Positions 26,516 to 52,500 of a DNA stretch of 64,000 nt are shown here, piece after piece (position 1 is the first letter of the stretch; each line of letters begins with the position of its first letter). Location of the stretch: assembly GCA_037039925.1 (NCBI GenBank), contig JAXRKP010000041.1, positions 272,501 through 336,500 on the forward strand, written 5' to 3'. The notes under the pieces are model-generated. The model searched no databases and was not told where the DNA came from. It worked only from the letters and a program-made list of their open reading frames with translations. The DNA is from Doris montereyensis (lineage: Eukaryota > Mollusca > Gastropoda > Nudibranchia > Dorididae). The position numbers were made by a program, and so were the translations under genes.

Positions 26516-28270
26516 GATAAGTAATGAAGAGGAATATAAAACAGTAATATAAGTATAAGGCCTAATAGACAAAAAGAAATTTTTGGCTGGCCCACCCTCC
26601 GTCAACAACAAAGAAAGACATATGTCTTTCTTTGCTGCTGACAAAGGGTGCGCCACCCGAAAAAATGTCCTTCTTTGCTGCTGACAAAGGGTGTGCCACC
26701 TGAAAAATGTCCTTCTTTGTTGCTGACAAAGGATGTGCCACCTGAAAAATGTCCTTTGTTGCTGACAAAGGGTGTGCCACCTGAAAAATGTCCTTCTTTG
26801 TTGCTGACAAAGTGTGCGCCACCTGAAAAATGTCCTTCTTTGTTGCTGACAAAGGATGTGCCACCTGAAAAATGTCCTTCTTTGTTGCTGACAAAGTGTG
26901 CGCCACCTGAAAAATGTCCTTCTTTGTTGCTGACAAAGGATGTGCCACCTGAAAAATGTCCTCCTTTTGTTGCTGACAAAGGTGTGCCATCTGAAAAATG
27001 TCCTTCTTTGTTGCTGACAAGGTGCGCCACCTGAAAAATGTCCTTCTTTGTTGCTGACAAAGGGTGCGCCACCTGAAAAATGTCCTTCTTTGCTGCTGAC
27101 AAAGGGTGCGCCACCCGAAAAATGTCCTTCTTTGCTGCTGACAAAGGGTGCGCCACCCGAAAAATGTCCTTCTTGCTGCTGACAAAGGTGCGCCACCCAA
27201 AAAATGTCCGCCGTTGGTGACAAAGTGTGCGCCACCTGAAAAATGTCCTTCTTTGTTGCTGACAAAGGGTGCGCCACCTGAAAAATGTCCTTCTTTGTTG
27301 CTGACAAAGGTGTGCCACCTGAAAAATGTCCTTCTTTGTTGCTGACAAAGGTGTGCCACCTGAAAAATGTCCTTCTTTGTTGCCGACAAAGGATGTGCCA
27401 CCTGAATAATGTCCTTCTTTGTTGCTGACAAAGGGTGTGCCACCTGAAAAATGTCCTTCTTTGTTGCTGACAAAGGGTGCGCCACCCGAAAAATGTCCTT
27501 TGCTGCTGACAAAGGGTGCGCCACCCAAAAAATGTCCTTCTTTGTTGCTGACAAAGGGTGCGCCACCGAAAAATGTCCTTCTTAGTTGCTGACAAAGGGT
27601 GCGCCACCCGAAAAATGTCCTTTGTTGCTGACAAAGGGTGTGCCACCTGAAAAATGTCCTTCTTTGTTGCTGACAAAGGATGTGCCACCTGAAAAATGTC
27701 CTCCTTTGTTGCTGACAAAGGGTGTGCCATCTGAAAAATGTCCTTCTTTGTTGCTGACAAAGGGTGCGCCACCTGAAAAATGTCCTTCTTTGCTGCTGAC
27801 AAAGGGTGCGCCACCCGAAAAATGTCCTTCTTTGCTGCTGACAAAGGGTGCGCCACCGAAAAATGTCCTTCTTTGCTGCTGACAAAGGGTGCGCCACCCA
27901 AAAAATGTCCTTCGTTGGTGACAAAGTGTGCGCCACCTGAAAAATGTCCTTCTTTGTTGCTGACAAAGGGTGCGCCACCTGAAAAATGTCCTTCTTTGTT
28001 GCTGACAAAGGTGTGCCACCTGAAAAATGTCCTTCTTTGTTGCTGACAAAGGTGTGCCACCTGAAAAATGTCCTTCTTTGTTGCCGACAAAGGATGTGCC
28101 ACCTGAAAAATGTCCTTCTTTGTTGCTGACAAAGGGTGTGCCACCTGAAAAATGTCCTTCTTTGTTGCTGACAAAGGCTGTGCCACCCGAAAATTTCTCT
28201 GTTCTGTCCAATTTTCTGTCTATTAGGCCTTTGATTACTGTTTTAAAAAAATATTCCTCTTCACTGATAA
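26516..28270. mobile_element. 42-bp minisatellite enclosed by inverted terminal sequences (fold-back-like element)
   Basis: The left end (26516-26602) includes GAAGAGGAATATAAAACAGT and AAGGCCTAATAGACAAAAAG. The right end (28182-28270), reverse-complemented, includes GAAGAGGAATAT, AAAACAGTAATCAAAGG and CCTAATAGACAGAAAATTGG. Between them lie about 38 copies of a 42-bp unit (GTGCCACCTGAAAAATGTCC then TTCTTTGTTGCTGACAAAGG plus two bases). A hairpin, CAAAGAAAGACATATGTC with its mirror, sits at 26609-26634. No transposase is visible. Confidence 0.65.
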
Positions 28271-30274
28271 TGATTATAGACATATGCCTATAGTGTAGCT
28301 TACTTGTATGAAGGGAGAATGACAATGACATTACATTATTTTAAAAGGTCAAAAGTGATATTTCAACAAGAACTAGACAAGATGTGAGGATGAATTACTT
28401 ATCTTCTTACATGTGAATGTCCAGGCTCCTTCTTTAATACTCATCATCTGAGATATATTGACTCTATGAATGCATTTAATGAATGTGATATTTCCTACCA
28501 AAAAAAAAAAGAAAGAACAAAATTGCCAAATTTTTTGTGTGCTTCGGATACCAAATGCATTGTTTGTGTTGCCATATTTTTTTTAGTGTTACTACTGTTA
28601 CTGTTAATACTTTCTTTGCTTTACTCAACATTGCTTTCTATCTAAGATCAAGTGTTGACTTGAAGTCATGGATATATTATGTTTATGTACTTGTGTTTAC
28701 ACCACAGCTTGTCATGTGTTCTATATTAGTACTATTAGTGTAGCAAAAACTAGGCCTGGACGTTACTCAAGCCATTACCTGATACCAACGAATACAAGGC
28801 TTCGATGTGGTTTTTTTTCTTCGAATCTGACCACGGTCTCGAGACCTGAGGTGATGAATACTAACTCCGTTTTGATACAACCTATGCTGTTACTACTAAC
28901 TACTTTACATTGACGAGACCAGACTGAGAGGTGTTGGCCTAGCTAACTTTCAGTCCTCTACCGCACCCTATTCTTCTATCACGGACAATAATGGCAGTTT
29001 ACTAGTCTCTCACTGGGTTTGTCTTCTGCTATCACGACGCTTCAATCAGAAAGGAGGTCAAGCCCTTTTTAAACACTGAATCACTAAAATGATGATTCTT
29101 ATCAAAAGCACCAAGATATAAAACAATAATATAATCATAAGTACAGTACAGCGCTTATTCTCCGAACATGCGTTCGACGAAATCATGGAATCCCTGAATT
29201 CATGACAAAGTCCCAAGCAACATCCTTCTTTGTATGTCTACTTTATTCCCAGAAACACTTATTCCACAAACTAATTTTCTGGTCCAAAGGAATTTGGGGT
29301 ATACAGGCTGTAGGCCTTCTGTAATGTAATAAAGTTGTACTGCCTTTCTTTCACTGCTCTAAGAAGAAAGAAAATGTTCTTCTTATGTGATTCTTGTTTC
29401 CATGTTGCCAAATTACACTTTATGTTATATTACTATTACTAGTATTACATCTGCCGTACATCAATTGATTTTCTTTTCTTTCTTTAACTTTTAGTACATG
29501 TAGTAATTTGGCCATTTTGTCTGTCTAAAATAATCTAGTTTCAATCTTTGATGTGTGTAAGTAAGTTGCAATGCTTAAGAATATTGACAAACCAATCTCT
29601 CATTTCAAATTTGAATGAAGAAAAGTTTAATAATTTTTTAAACATTTCTGAACACACTAGCTATGTATGTGTGCTATTTTGTGCCTTGGCAAATTAGGTG
29701 GGCTTTTTCCCCAGTTTAAAAAAAAAATGTTTTGTGTAAATATGTTTTTAAATATTACATAATATATTAACAAAAATTGAGGGCTGCAATATGATTTGCT
29801 TTCAATGCAACTCTGATATAATATAAATAACAGAAGAAAAAACAGAATATGGCTTCAGCTATGCATGAATTAATCAGTATTTATTTAAGGTATAAATTGA
29901 AATAAAATATTTTTGCATGAAATACTTGTTTGCTCTTAAATGAAAATTTCCTTTCCAATACCGTATTTTATGTTTTTTGAATGCATTTGTGACAGACTTG
30001 GTTGTTTCACTGTGATTTACCCTGTCCATCACGCACAGTGATCTGAGGGTGAACCCTGGGGTCGTGACTCCTTGTGCCCTTGCTAACTATTTTGAATCAT
30101 TGCTAACCAATAGGAAGTTTGATAAAGTTGGAATTGGAATAACCAAATAACTATTTCAGACATCTTTATGGGGGGGGGGGGTGTGTGTGTGTGTGTGTGT
30201 GTGTGCATTGCATAGGCGTAACAACGGTGAAGGTCTACTTTTCTTGTCATAGAGCTTTCTTTCATGATCCTCAC
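28271..30274. other. Intergenic sequence before the RFC5 3' end
   Basis: Two kilobases of AT-rich sequence. A block near 30000-30110 (TTTACCCTGTCCATCACGCA then CTCCTTGTGCCCTTGCTAAC) recurs in diverged form near 34170-34240, so it is another low-copy repeat. A G10 plus (GT)n lies at 30171-30205. No coding sequence seen. Confidence 0.5.
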
Positions 30275-30845
30275 AGAAATCGGTACAGTGATCTCAGGAA
30301 AGAAAAGAGGAAATAGCAAACTGAAAGATGTGAAAAAGTGAAAGAAAAGATTTAAGACCTACCCCAGTATTTTAACAACTACCCACATGTAGACCTACTG
30401 GAAAACACCTCACAAATCTATATAAAAAAAAATTAATTAAATAAAAAGAACTAAGAAGGGGTCATTTCAATAGCGTGCCTATGTCCATTTTCGTGAAGAA
30501 AAGAGATAGAGATATAATCTAGGAATAAAAGAAACTAATGTTTTCTGAAAAGTGTGAGAATGGTATGATGAAAATACATCATGTTTACAGCCGTTTGAAA
30601 CTTGGAATTCCCAAAGCCAACAGTGCCAAAGTCTATGCTTTTTGGAACTTTTTCTTTAAATTACGTAACTGTGACCTAGGCTGATTGATTTATTCACCTC
30701 ATCTATCAATATCTTGTCAAAATTTGTGATGATCTCAAGGTGAATTAAGAGGAAACAGCAAGTTGAAAGATAAACGAAAAAGTGAAAAAAAAAGCAGTAC
30801 AAGTACAACCCATCAGTAGCCATCCATCCGCCAATCGCCCACAAA
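30275..30845 (+). repeat. Dispersed ~140-bp repeat, two diverged copies (30275-30388, 30715-30845)
   Basis: The first has GTACAGTGATCTCAGGAAAG then GAGGAAATAGCAAACTGAAA. The second has GTGATGATCTCAAGGTGAAT then AAGAGGAAACAGCAAGTTGA and GCCATCCATCCGCCAATCGC. Unique sequence lies between them. They lie beyond the RFC5 polyadenylation signal. Confidence 0.6.
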
Positions 30846-30953
30846 AGAAAAGACACAGAATTGAAAAGAAGTAGAAAATTGTTAAAAAATCACACAACAC
30901 CTCAACTTTTTATTTTACATTCAATTCCACTTTAAGGAAAAGATTATAACTCG

Positions 30954-30959
30954 TTTATT
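30954..30959 (-). promoter_or_regulatory. RFC5 polyadenylation signal AATAAA
   Basis: AATAAA on the minus strand starts 47 bases after the RFC5 stop codon. It is the first such hexamer downstream and implies a very short 3' UTR. Confidence 0.6.
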
Positions 30960-31005
30960 TCATGTAACAGACTTTAATATGTACAAATTGTTAGGGTCAA
31001 GAGAT

Positions 31006-45791
<14,786 letters not shown>

Positions 45792-46359
45792 CTTGATGCT
45801 CAATAAATGTATATAAATGTAAAAAGATACACAGGTCAAGATCTAGATCCAGAGCTAGAATGTTTGTACAAAGATGTTTATAAATTCACTTTCTTGAACG
45901 GTCGACGATATTTCCCGGTAGAACATTCTAAAAACTAGGAGTGGAATCCAAGACCGTAGACACTGCCGCAGTTAAAATGAAGCTATTTATGGAAAAAATC
46001 ACAGTAAATTCAGAAAAAAAAATTCCTTTGCTGACAATTCTCATATGTAAAAACAAAATAAATATGGTTAAATGAGTTTATTATCACAATTAGAGAGAGA
46101 AATTAATAAAAATTTACGATCGCAACCTAAAAACGAAATCGAAAGTAGTCATTAAAGTGGTCCCTGAAATCTCACGACAAATCTCGCTTGGAGCGTTAAT
46201 TCCCGTCTTCAACATGGCGGACGAGGATGGAAGCTACTGCTGAGTAACATAAACAGACACTATTTGGGCTTCCTCTGTTTTTGTTGATCTACATACAATG
46301 AGATGTAGGGACTCTTTTAAGTATGGTAGTTGCTGGAAAAAGAATCTGAGAGGGTAAAC
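45792..46359. promoter_or_regulatory. Divergent (bidirectional) promoter region between RFC5 and KSR
   Basis: The two start codons lie head to head with 568 bases between them, so both promoters and both 5' UTRs must fit here. At 46211-46222 is AACATGGCGGAC, similar to a YY1 site (AANATGGCGGC), a common element of TATA-less promoters. That ATG also opens a nine-codon ORF ending in TGA at 46243. I see no convincing TATA box. The promoter role is inferred from position. Confidence 0.6.
46214..46243 (+). promoter_or_regulatory. Possible upstream ORF in the KSR 5' leader (MADEDGSYC)
   Basis: ATG GCG GAC GAG GAT GGA AGC TAC TGC TGA lies 116 bases before the KSR start. The ATG context (caacATGgcg) is good for a eukaryote. 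It would be a uORF only if KSR transcription starts upstream of it. Otherwise it is just part of a YY1-like promoter element. Confidence 0.35.
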
Positions 46360-46521
46360 ATGTCTTCGGACGACGACATTGAAGAGGCAATTCGTCAGGC
46401 GACGAGGACTTGCACAACAAACCAGTGGATGATCGACTTGACGTCGGAACATCTGGACGAGCTACGGACACAATGTGCATCTACAGATAAAATAACACAA
46501 AAGGAGATTAAAGATGCAGAG
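46360..46521 (+). CDS. KSR: KSR exon 1 (start, coiled-coil of CC-SAM)
   Basis: Its 54 codons start MSSDDDIEEAIRQATRTC and continue MIDLTSEHLDELRTQCAST and KITQKEIKDAE. The human counterpart reads MIDISISHLEGLRTKCA..DLTQQEIRTLE, so the coiled-coil part of CA1 is clear. It exits at phase 0 with a gtaagt donor. Confidence 0.92.
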
Positions 46522-49500
46522 GTAAGTGTTCATCTGATTTGAAGACACCTATCTATGTACTTATTTTACCCGCATTCTAATATTTAAAAGTTCCAAATCA
46601 TGATTTACAGTTACACCCATTTTATACACACTTGCCAAGATCTCTAGAAGAAATCTAAGATCTAGGATTCCAGAACCTACATTATAATTATTATATAATA
46701 CATGATGTAGATCTAGATCTTGACTCTAGTATGTAAAATCTTGACACAATTTTGTGTGTGTTTGAAATTTTTGCTTCATTCAGTCTAGCATAAATATACA
46801 CGTAGAATAATATAATATTGCATTATACCTACAAAGCAAGGCCATTCCTGAGGTAAGTATGAGTTGTATAGAGAAATTCTGAATGATGCAGGACTCGCAG
46901 GAGATCCGATAAAAGTTTAAAAAAGAGGTTCTTTTGATGTCGTTGCATACAAAGTTGGGGATTGGTTTTAAAATTTTGTGGGGCTAACATTATTTCAGGA
47001 GAGCAAGCGAAAATGAAATTGGGTCTTTTGATAATTAGGCTGATGTGTTTATGTTGCCTTTTAATTTTAAATTTTCAACCTCAATTGCGAATTAGGATCA
47101 TTATCATTAAATTGAATTAAGTTGAAATTATGAGATCATCACACTAATGCATTTCCAAACATTTCTCATCGGAATACAATTACAAATCCCAGTTTAAACT
47201 CAAGACTCTCTCTTCACCGTTGTAGGAGTACATTATCACTATTAAATCAGTGTTCCTTGTCATCTTCCTATTATAATTACTCCTGGATTAAAATCTCTGG
47301 CGATAGGCATTACAGTGAAATATACACTGTGGCATTGCTAAAGCAGGAGTAGTAATAAAAAGATAACTAGGAACTCACATGCAAGCCTTCTGTTTATATG
47401 TTTATAAATTTAATGTGGCGGGGGGGGGGGGGGGGGGGGTTAGAGAGACAGAGAGAGTGGAGACAAAGAGATGTACATGTTGTTCACAGAGAGGGGAAGA
47501 GAGTGGAGACAGAGAGATGTACATTTACTGATAAGAAGATTAACTTAAAACTGTTGTTATTTTTCGACTTATTTAATATTGCTTTTGCAGCAGGAAGTCT
47601 CCATTAACTGATCTATTTCTACTTCTAGTTATATCCTAGGCTACCTGTATCCTCATCCAAGATCTTGTTTTCGCAAGGTAGCTATCGCAGGAAGTTATGT
47701 TTTTGTGTGTTATCTGACGACAATTTCCTGTCACTTTCTGTTAGATTTAGGTATGCCTATTGCGTAATTCTGCCTATCTCCCATACTCCTAAAATGTAAG
47801 CTGCTAATTGTAAGAAGAAGTGTTTTGAAAATTTCACTGCCGCTCTGCTGCTCAACATACATGTTTTTAAGGTTTGGCGTTATGACGCAAACGCTTCGAC
47901 TTGCAGGGATGCAACTTTTCTGGTTTAAACTGGATTTCCAGTTTTTCGGCATAGCAAAATTTCCCGATTTTTTGCATTTAAAAAAAACCCCTGGAATTTC
48001 TACGCTGGAGGTAAAATTACCAGCATACCGTATCGGAATAATCAGATGCAAAAGCCGACTATTCACTGGCAGCTACTGTTTGCATTGTTACATATTATTT
48101 CCGAGATCCTTCTTTGTTAGCTGCTGGAATGGAGCCTAATTAAAATCTCGCGATCGTTATTGGAAACTAAATAATCACCATGGTCTCATTAGCCAAACTG
48201 AAAGTGATGGAGAGTCAAACGTGTGCTGATGTTTCAAAACTTGACTGTATTGTCAAGAATAAATGCAAGTGGAATTGGTTGGAATATTTACATGAAGATG
48301 GGGAGTTCCTTTTGTCTTTTTTATCTGCCTGGGCCTATGTTAGGAAATTGTAATCACTATGACTATAGTATGTGTAAAACTGAGATCAACTGGTAAGAAA
48401 GCTTTTGGAATGCATGCCAAATCAAAGGGGCACTAGCGCTTTTGTGAAGACCAGAAGACTCTAATGTATTTTCTCTGGGTTTTTTTTTAAAGTTTGGATT
48501 AGATTTTTCATAATCCAAGAGTGGCAGATCTGCCACTTTCATGTTCAACACTGCCTGATAGGGCTAAAATTATGATGTATATATATGAAAAGGACTCCTC
48601 TGATTCATAAATCTGAAAGGAAAACCACAAAATAATATTGACGTTAAGGAAAGAACTACTCAACCTGGGATTCAAAGCCAGATCTCTGAAGTTGTAGTTT
48701 ATCGCTCTAACCACCTGGATTACTGATGGATTTCACACTAAGAGCTTCTCTTTACCATTCTGTACCAAAGCGTCATTACCCGGCAAATTTTCATCCACGA
48801 CTAGGGATCTAATAATTTTGTTGAACTTTCATATCACTCGGGGGACTCAGTAGTCCAGAGGCAAGGTGTTGGCTTCTCAATCAAAAACTTGTGGGTTCAA
48901 GTTTTGACAATGGTCAGAATTTTTTTTCGAGTGAAATTCAAATCAAAGAAAAAAACCTGGCAATCTTTCATCTGTGACTATTGACATTATTATTTTGTTT
49001 TATAACTTCTGTATCACCCAAAATTTGTGAGGGAATCTAATCTGCCCGTCAATCTCTCATATATGCTTATGTTGTCTGCAATTTTGGAAACAAGTGTTTT
49101 CGAAATCAGTGCTCACATCTGATTCTGATTTCTTTCATTCTCTGTAAAGTTTATTTGTTCATCATATCACCTGCGAATTGAACAAAATAAAGTTTTAGAT
49201 CCTCCCTTTTGATGAGAAAAAAGAATACCAAAAATTGAATTAAAAAGTAGAATTAAAATAATATTTTTTATCATCAATCATCAACCAATTCTCTTTAAAC
49301 AAAGAAGGAAGGAGTTGTTTTTTTTTACAAAAATCATTCTAAAATGGCATTCGATTTCAAATGGGTGAATACTAATTCTTTATTTGATTCTCACGGTAAA
49401 CATCATTGAGGAACGTACTCTGTTGTGTTTCTCTACTTTTACTTTTGCTTTTCAACAATAAGACTATAACAACATTTCCCTGGAACTGAGGGTATGTATC

Positions 49501-52500
49501 TTTTATTGAAAATGGCCCGTACTGACGCACATTCTTTGATTACAATTTTTTTCTTCCCAGAGTAAACTTATCCACATGGTGGCCAACCAAATTGTTGCCA
49601 AGAAAAATATCAAGACAGAGAGTTTGCCTGAAGCATTAAAGGCATACCCAAAATTGGAATTGTGGCTCAGAATTGTAGGAATTCCTGAAGATGCCATCAA
49701 GGTCAGTAAAGATATCAGTCAGGGGAGACGATCTTCCAGTTTTTCATAATTTTTTGATATTGTTGTTGTAGACACATATCGTGGATTTCTGTCTTTCAGA
49801 TGCAATATTTCAATATTGTCTTTCAGATGCAGTTTTCAATATTTCATGGACTGCTGTCTTTCAGATGCAATATTTCAGGTATCTCATGGACTTCTGTCTA
49901 GTGCCGGGCCAGAACCGGTATTTCTTGGTTTGAGATCTGGACTGCTGTCTTTCAGATGTTTAGTTTTCTAGGACCGCTGACGGTTTGGCAGTTCTAGAAC
50001 CGCTGGGTAGTTCTCACGGTCCTCAGACCGCTGGCGGTTCTTGACTGTCCTCGGTTTCAGTTTCAATTTACCTTCCAGCGGTTCTAGCTTACTCCCACCA
50101 CTCCCACCCAATATTTCCCACCCCTCTTGTTATAACGTTACGCCATGGACTCATCACTCGCTGCCCTGTCATAATATTATTTCGGGGATGTCGCGTGTCA
50201 TTTTCAATTCCATTATCTCCATTAAGTGGGGTAAATTTCTTAAATCTCATACAAACAGCCACACACATGACGTGATTGCTGAGTGTAAAGCACACGCACA
50301 CACTTTCCTCTCTTTTCAGACTCTGCACAGCACTGACTTAGGTCCCAGCGGTTCTCACAGTTCGCGGTTCTCACAGGTTCTATCTCATAGACTCGGCACT
50401 ACTTCTGTCTGTTTCAATATTTCCCAGGTATCTCATGGACTTCTGTCTTTCAGATGTAGTTTTTTCAGATGACTTCTGTCTTTCAGTTTTCAATATTTTT
50501 CTTTCAGATGCAGTTTTCAATATTTTCGAGGCATCTCATGGACTTCTGTCTTTCAGATGTAGTTTTCAATATTCGAGGTATCTCATGGACTTCTGTCTTT
50601 CAGATGCAGTTTTCAATATTTCCCAGGTAGTCATGTGTATGGTCAAGGTGAAAGTGACACTCTGCACTCTTAGGCCTCATCTAATAAACTTGCCACTAGG
50701 TCTGGAAATGACTATAATTGACCTTGATAAGGTCTTGTGTGTTAGCTTTTAACTTTGATATCATATATGAGAAATGAACAAAACCTTTTTCTTCAGTTTT
50801 ATTGACTGTAAACAAATTATATGCTAGTGATTTAAATGTTTGTTATGATGAGATAGTTCTTTTGGTCTTTATTTTAAAAGTTGTGCCCATAACTAGCAAC
50901 TTATGTCTTATTGCGAGAAATATAGGGGCATGGGTATCTTTATACCATCAGTGGGCCTTCCTTCAAAATTGTTTTTTTCTGAAAGAGTATGAAATCGGTC
51001 TTATTATTTTTATTAGTACTAGAAGTATTATAATTTGTTTATTTTCAATGTTTTACCATCTACATTTAAAAAAAAAGAAGTTAAATATAGTTTATCACTA
51101 TTGTCATTCTCTGTGCTCATCATGATTTTTGTCATCATTGTGGCTGTCTTCATTTTATCATGTAGATCACTCACTGTTGTTTGTTAATTGCATCTGCATG
51201 TGAGGCCACGGCACATCCCTGAGTTTCACAATCAACCACCAATATATTTCTTTCACAGGACATACTAAATGAGGAGTTGACGTTTTCTGACCTGCTGAAT
51301 ATGGCTAAAGATGATTTGACGGAGCTGCTAGAAAGATTTAATTGTTCTGACTTGGAAGTGAAAACGCTAATAACTGCATTTAGGAATTTACGGAATGTAC
51401 AGGTATGGAAATTTTCCAGTGCTTCACACAATATTATTGTCTCAATCGTTCTGCTTGTTTTTGTTCTTTATTTTTCTTATCTTTTAGTCATGTGATTTCT
51501 CTCGTTTGTGTGGAATTCTAAAGTAATGTTACCTCAGTATACCTGTATAGCCATAGTTGTCCCGGTTTCTGTAGCGGAACAGGTGATAATAATCACTTCC
51601 TGAACTTACCACTGGTCTGTCTCGCGTTTTTACCTCCAAGCACCTGGGTTGAGTTGGGAAAAGGTATGTTAAGTGTCTTTCCCACGGAAGATAACGTTGG
51701 ATGTAGCCGAACAACTTTGCAAAAGACGCTACACAGTCGAGGCAAAGGGTCAAGCCAAAAAGCATATGGTGAAGCAGGAGAGTGGATGGTTTGCAGACAC
51801 TGCTGGTATGTCCTATTTCTTTCCTTTCACTTATCTTCAAATTTGCTGTTTCCTCTTAATTCACCCTGAGGACACTGCACATGGCAGACGGGGTGAATTT
51901 CAATGAGGCGGATAAATTTCAGTAAAAGAAACAAACATTATTGTTTTTCTTGTTGTAGACATGTTTTTGAAACTGCTTTTTAAATTTTATTTCCTTCTCT
52001 CCTTAAAGAAAAACAACTGGCAGGGGTAAGCACTTCATTTGCAGACTGGCACTTCACTGATCTTGCTTGTCTGCAAGCCGCCGCGCTGGCTGCGACCGCG
52101 GCTAATCGTTCAGCAACCAACAGTCCAGCATTAGGAAATTCTCCGAAACATCAACCACGGTCTGTGTCGTCCACCTCCTCAGTTGCATCCGTTTCCATTG
52201 GTGACTCCAACAATGCCCTCAAACAAGAATCCATTGGAAAGCCAAACTCTTCTCTCCCGAACAATATCAGTGAATCTGCTCCACCTAGGAGCACTCCGTC
52301 GTCCCCCTCTCCCAGTGGCAACACTGCATAACGGCTCACCCCCACCAGCACGTTCTAAATCTGTGAGCACCCCTGCTGTAAAATATCCTTTCACCCCTCC
52401 TCCCAAAAAGAACTACATGCTCTTTCCGGACTCTTCTTCCATTACAAAGAGCAAAAGTCATGAATCACAACTCGCCAACAAAGTCGTGGATATTGATCCA

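Noticed and set aside
26390..28186. 598-codon minus-strand ORF through the 42-bp minisatellite
   Set aside because: The unit length is a multiple of 3, several frames and both strands are open, and the peptide is just the repeat. No conserved domain or splice evidence.
46330..46359. Upstream non-ATG extension of KSR (from TTG)
   Set aside because: TTG is not expected as a start in an animal gene when an ATG with family-like downstream sequence is present at 46360.
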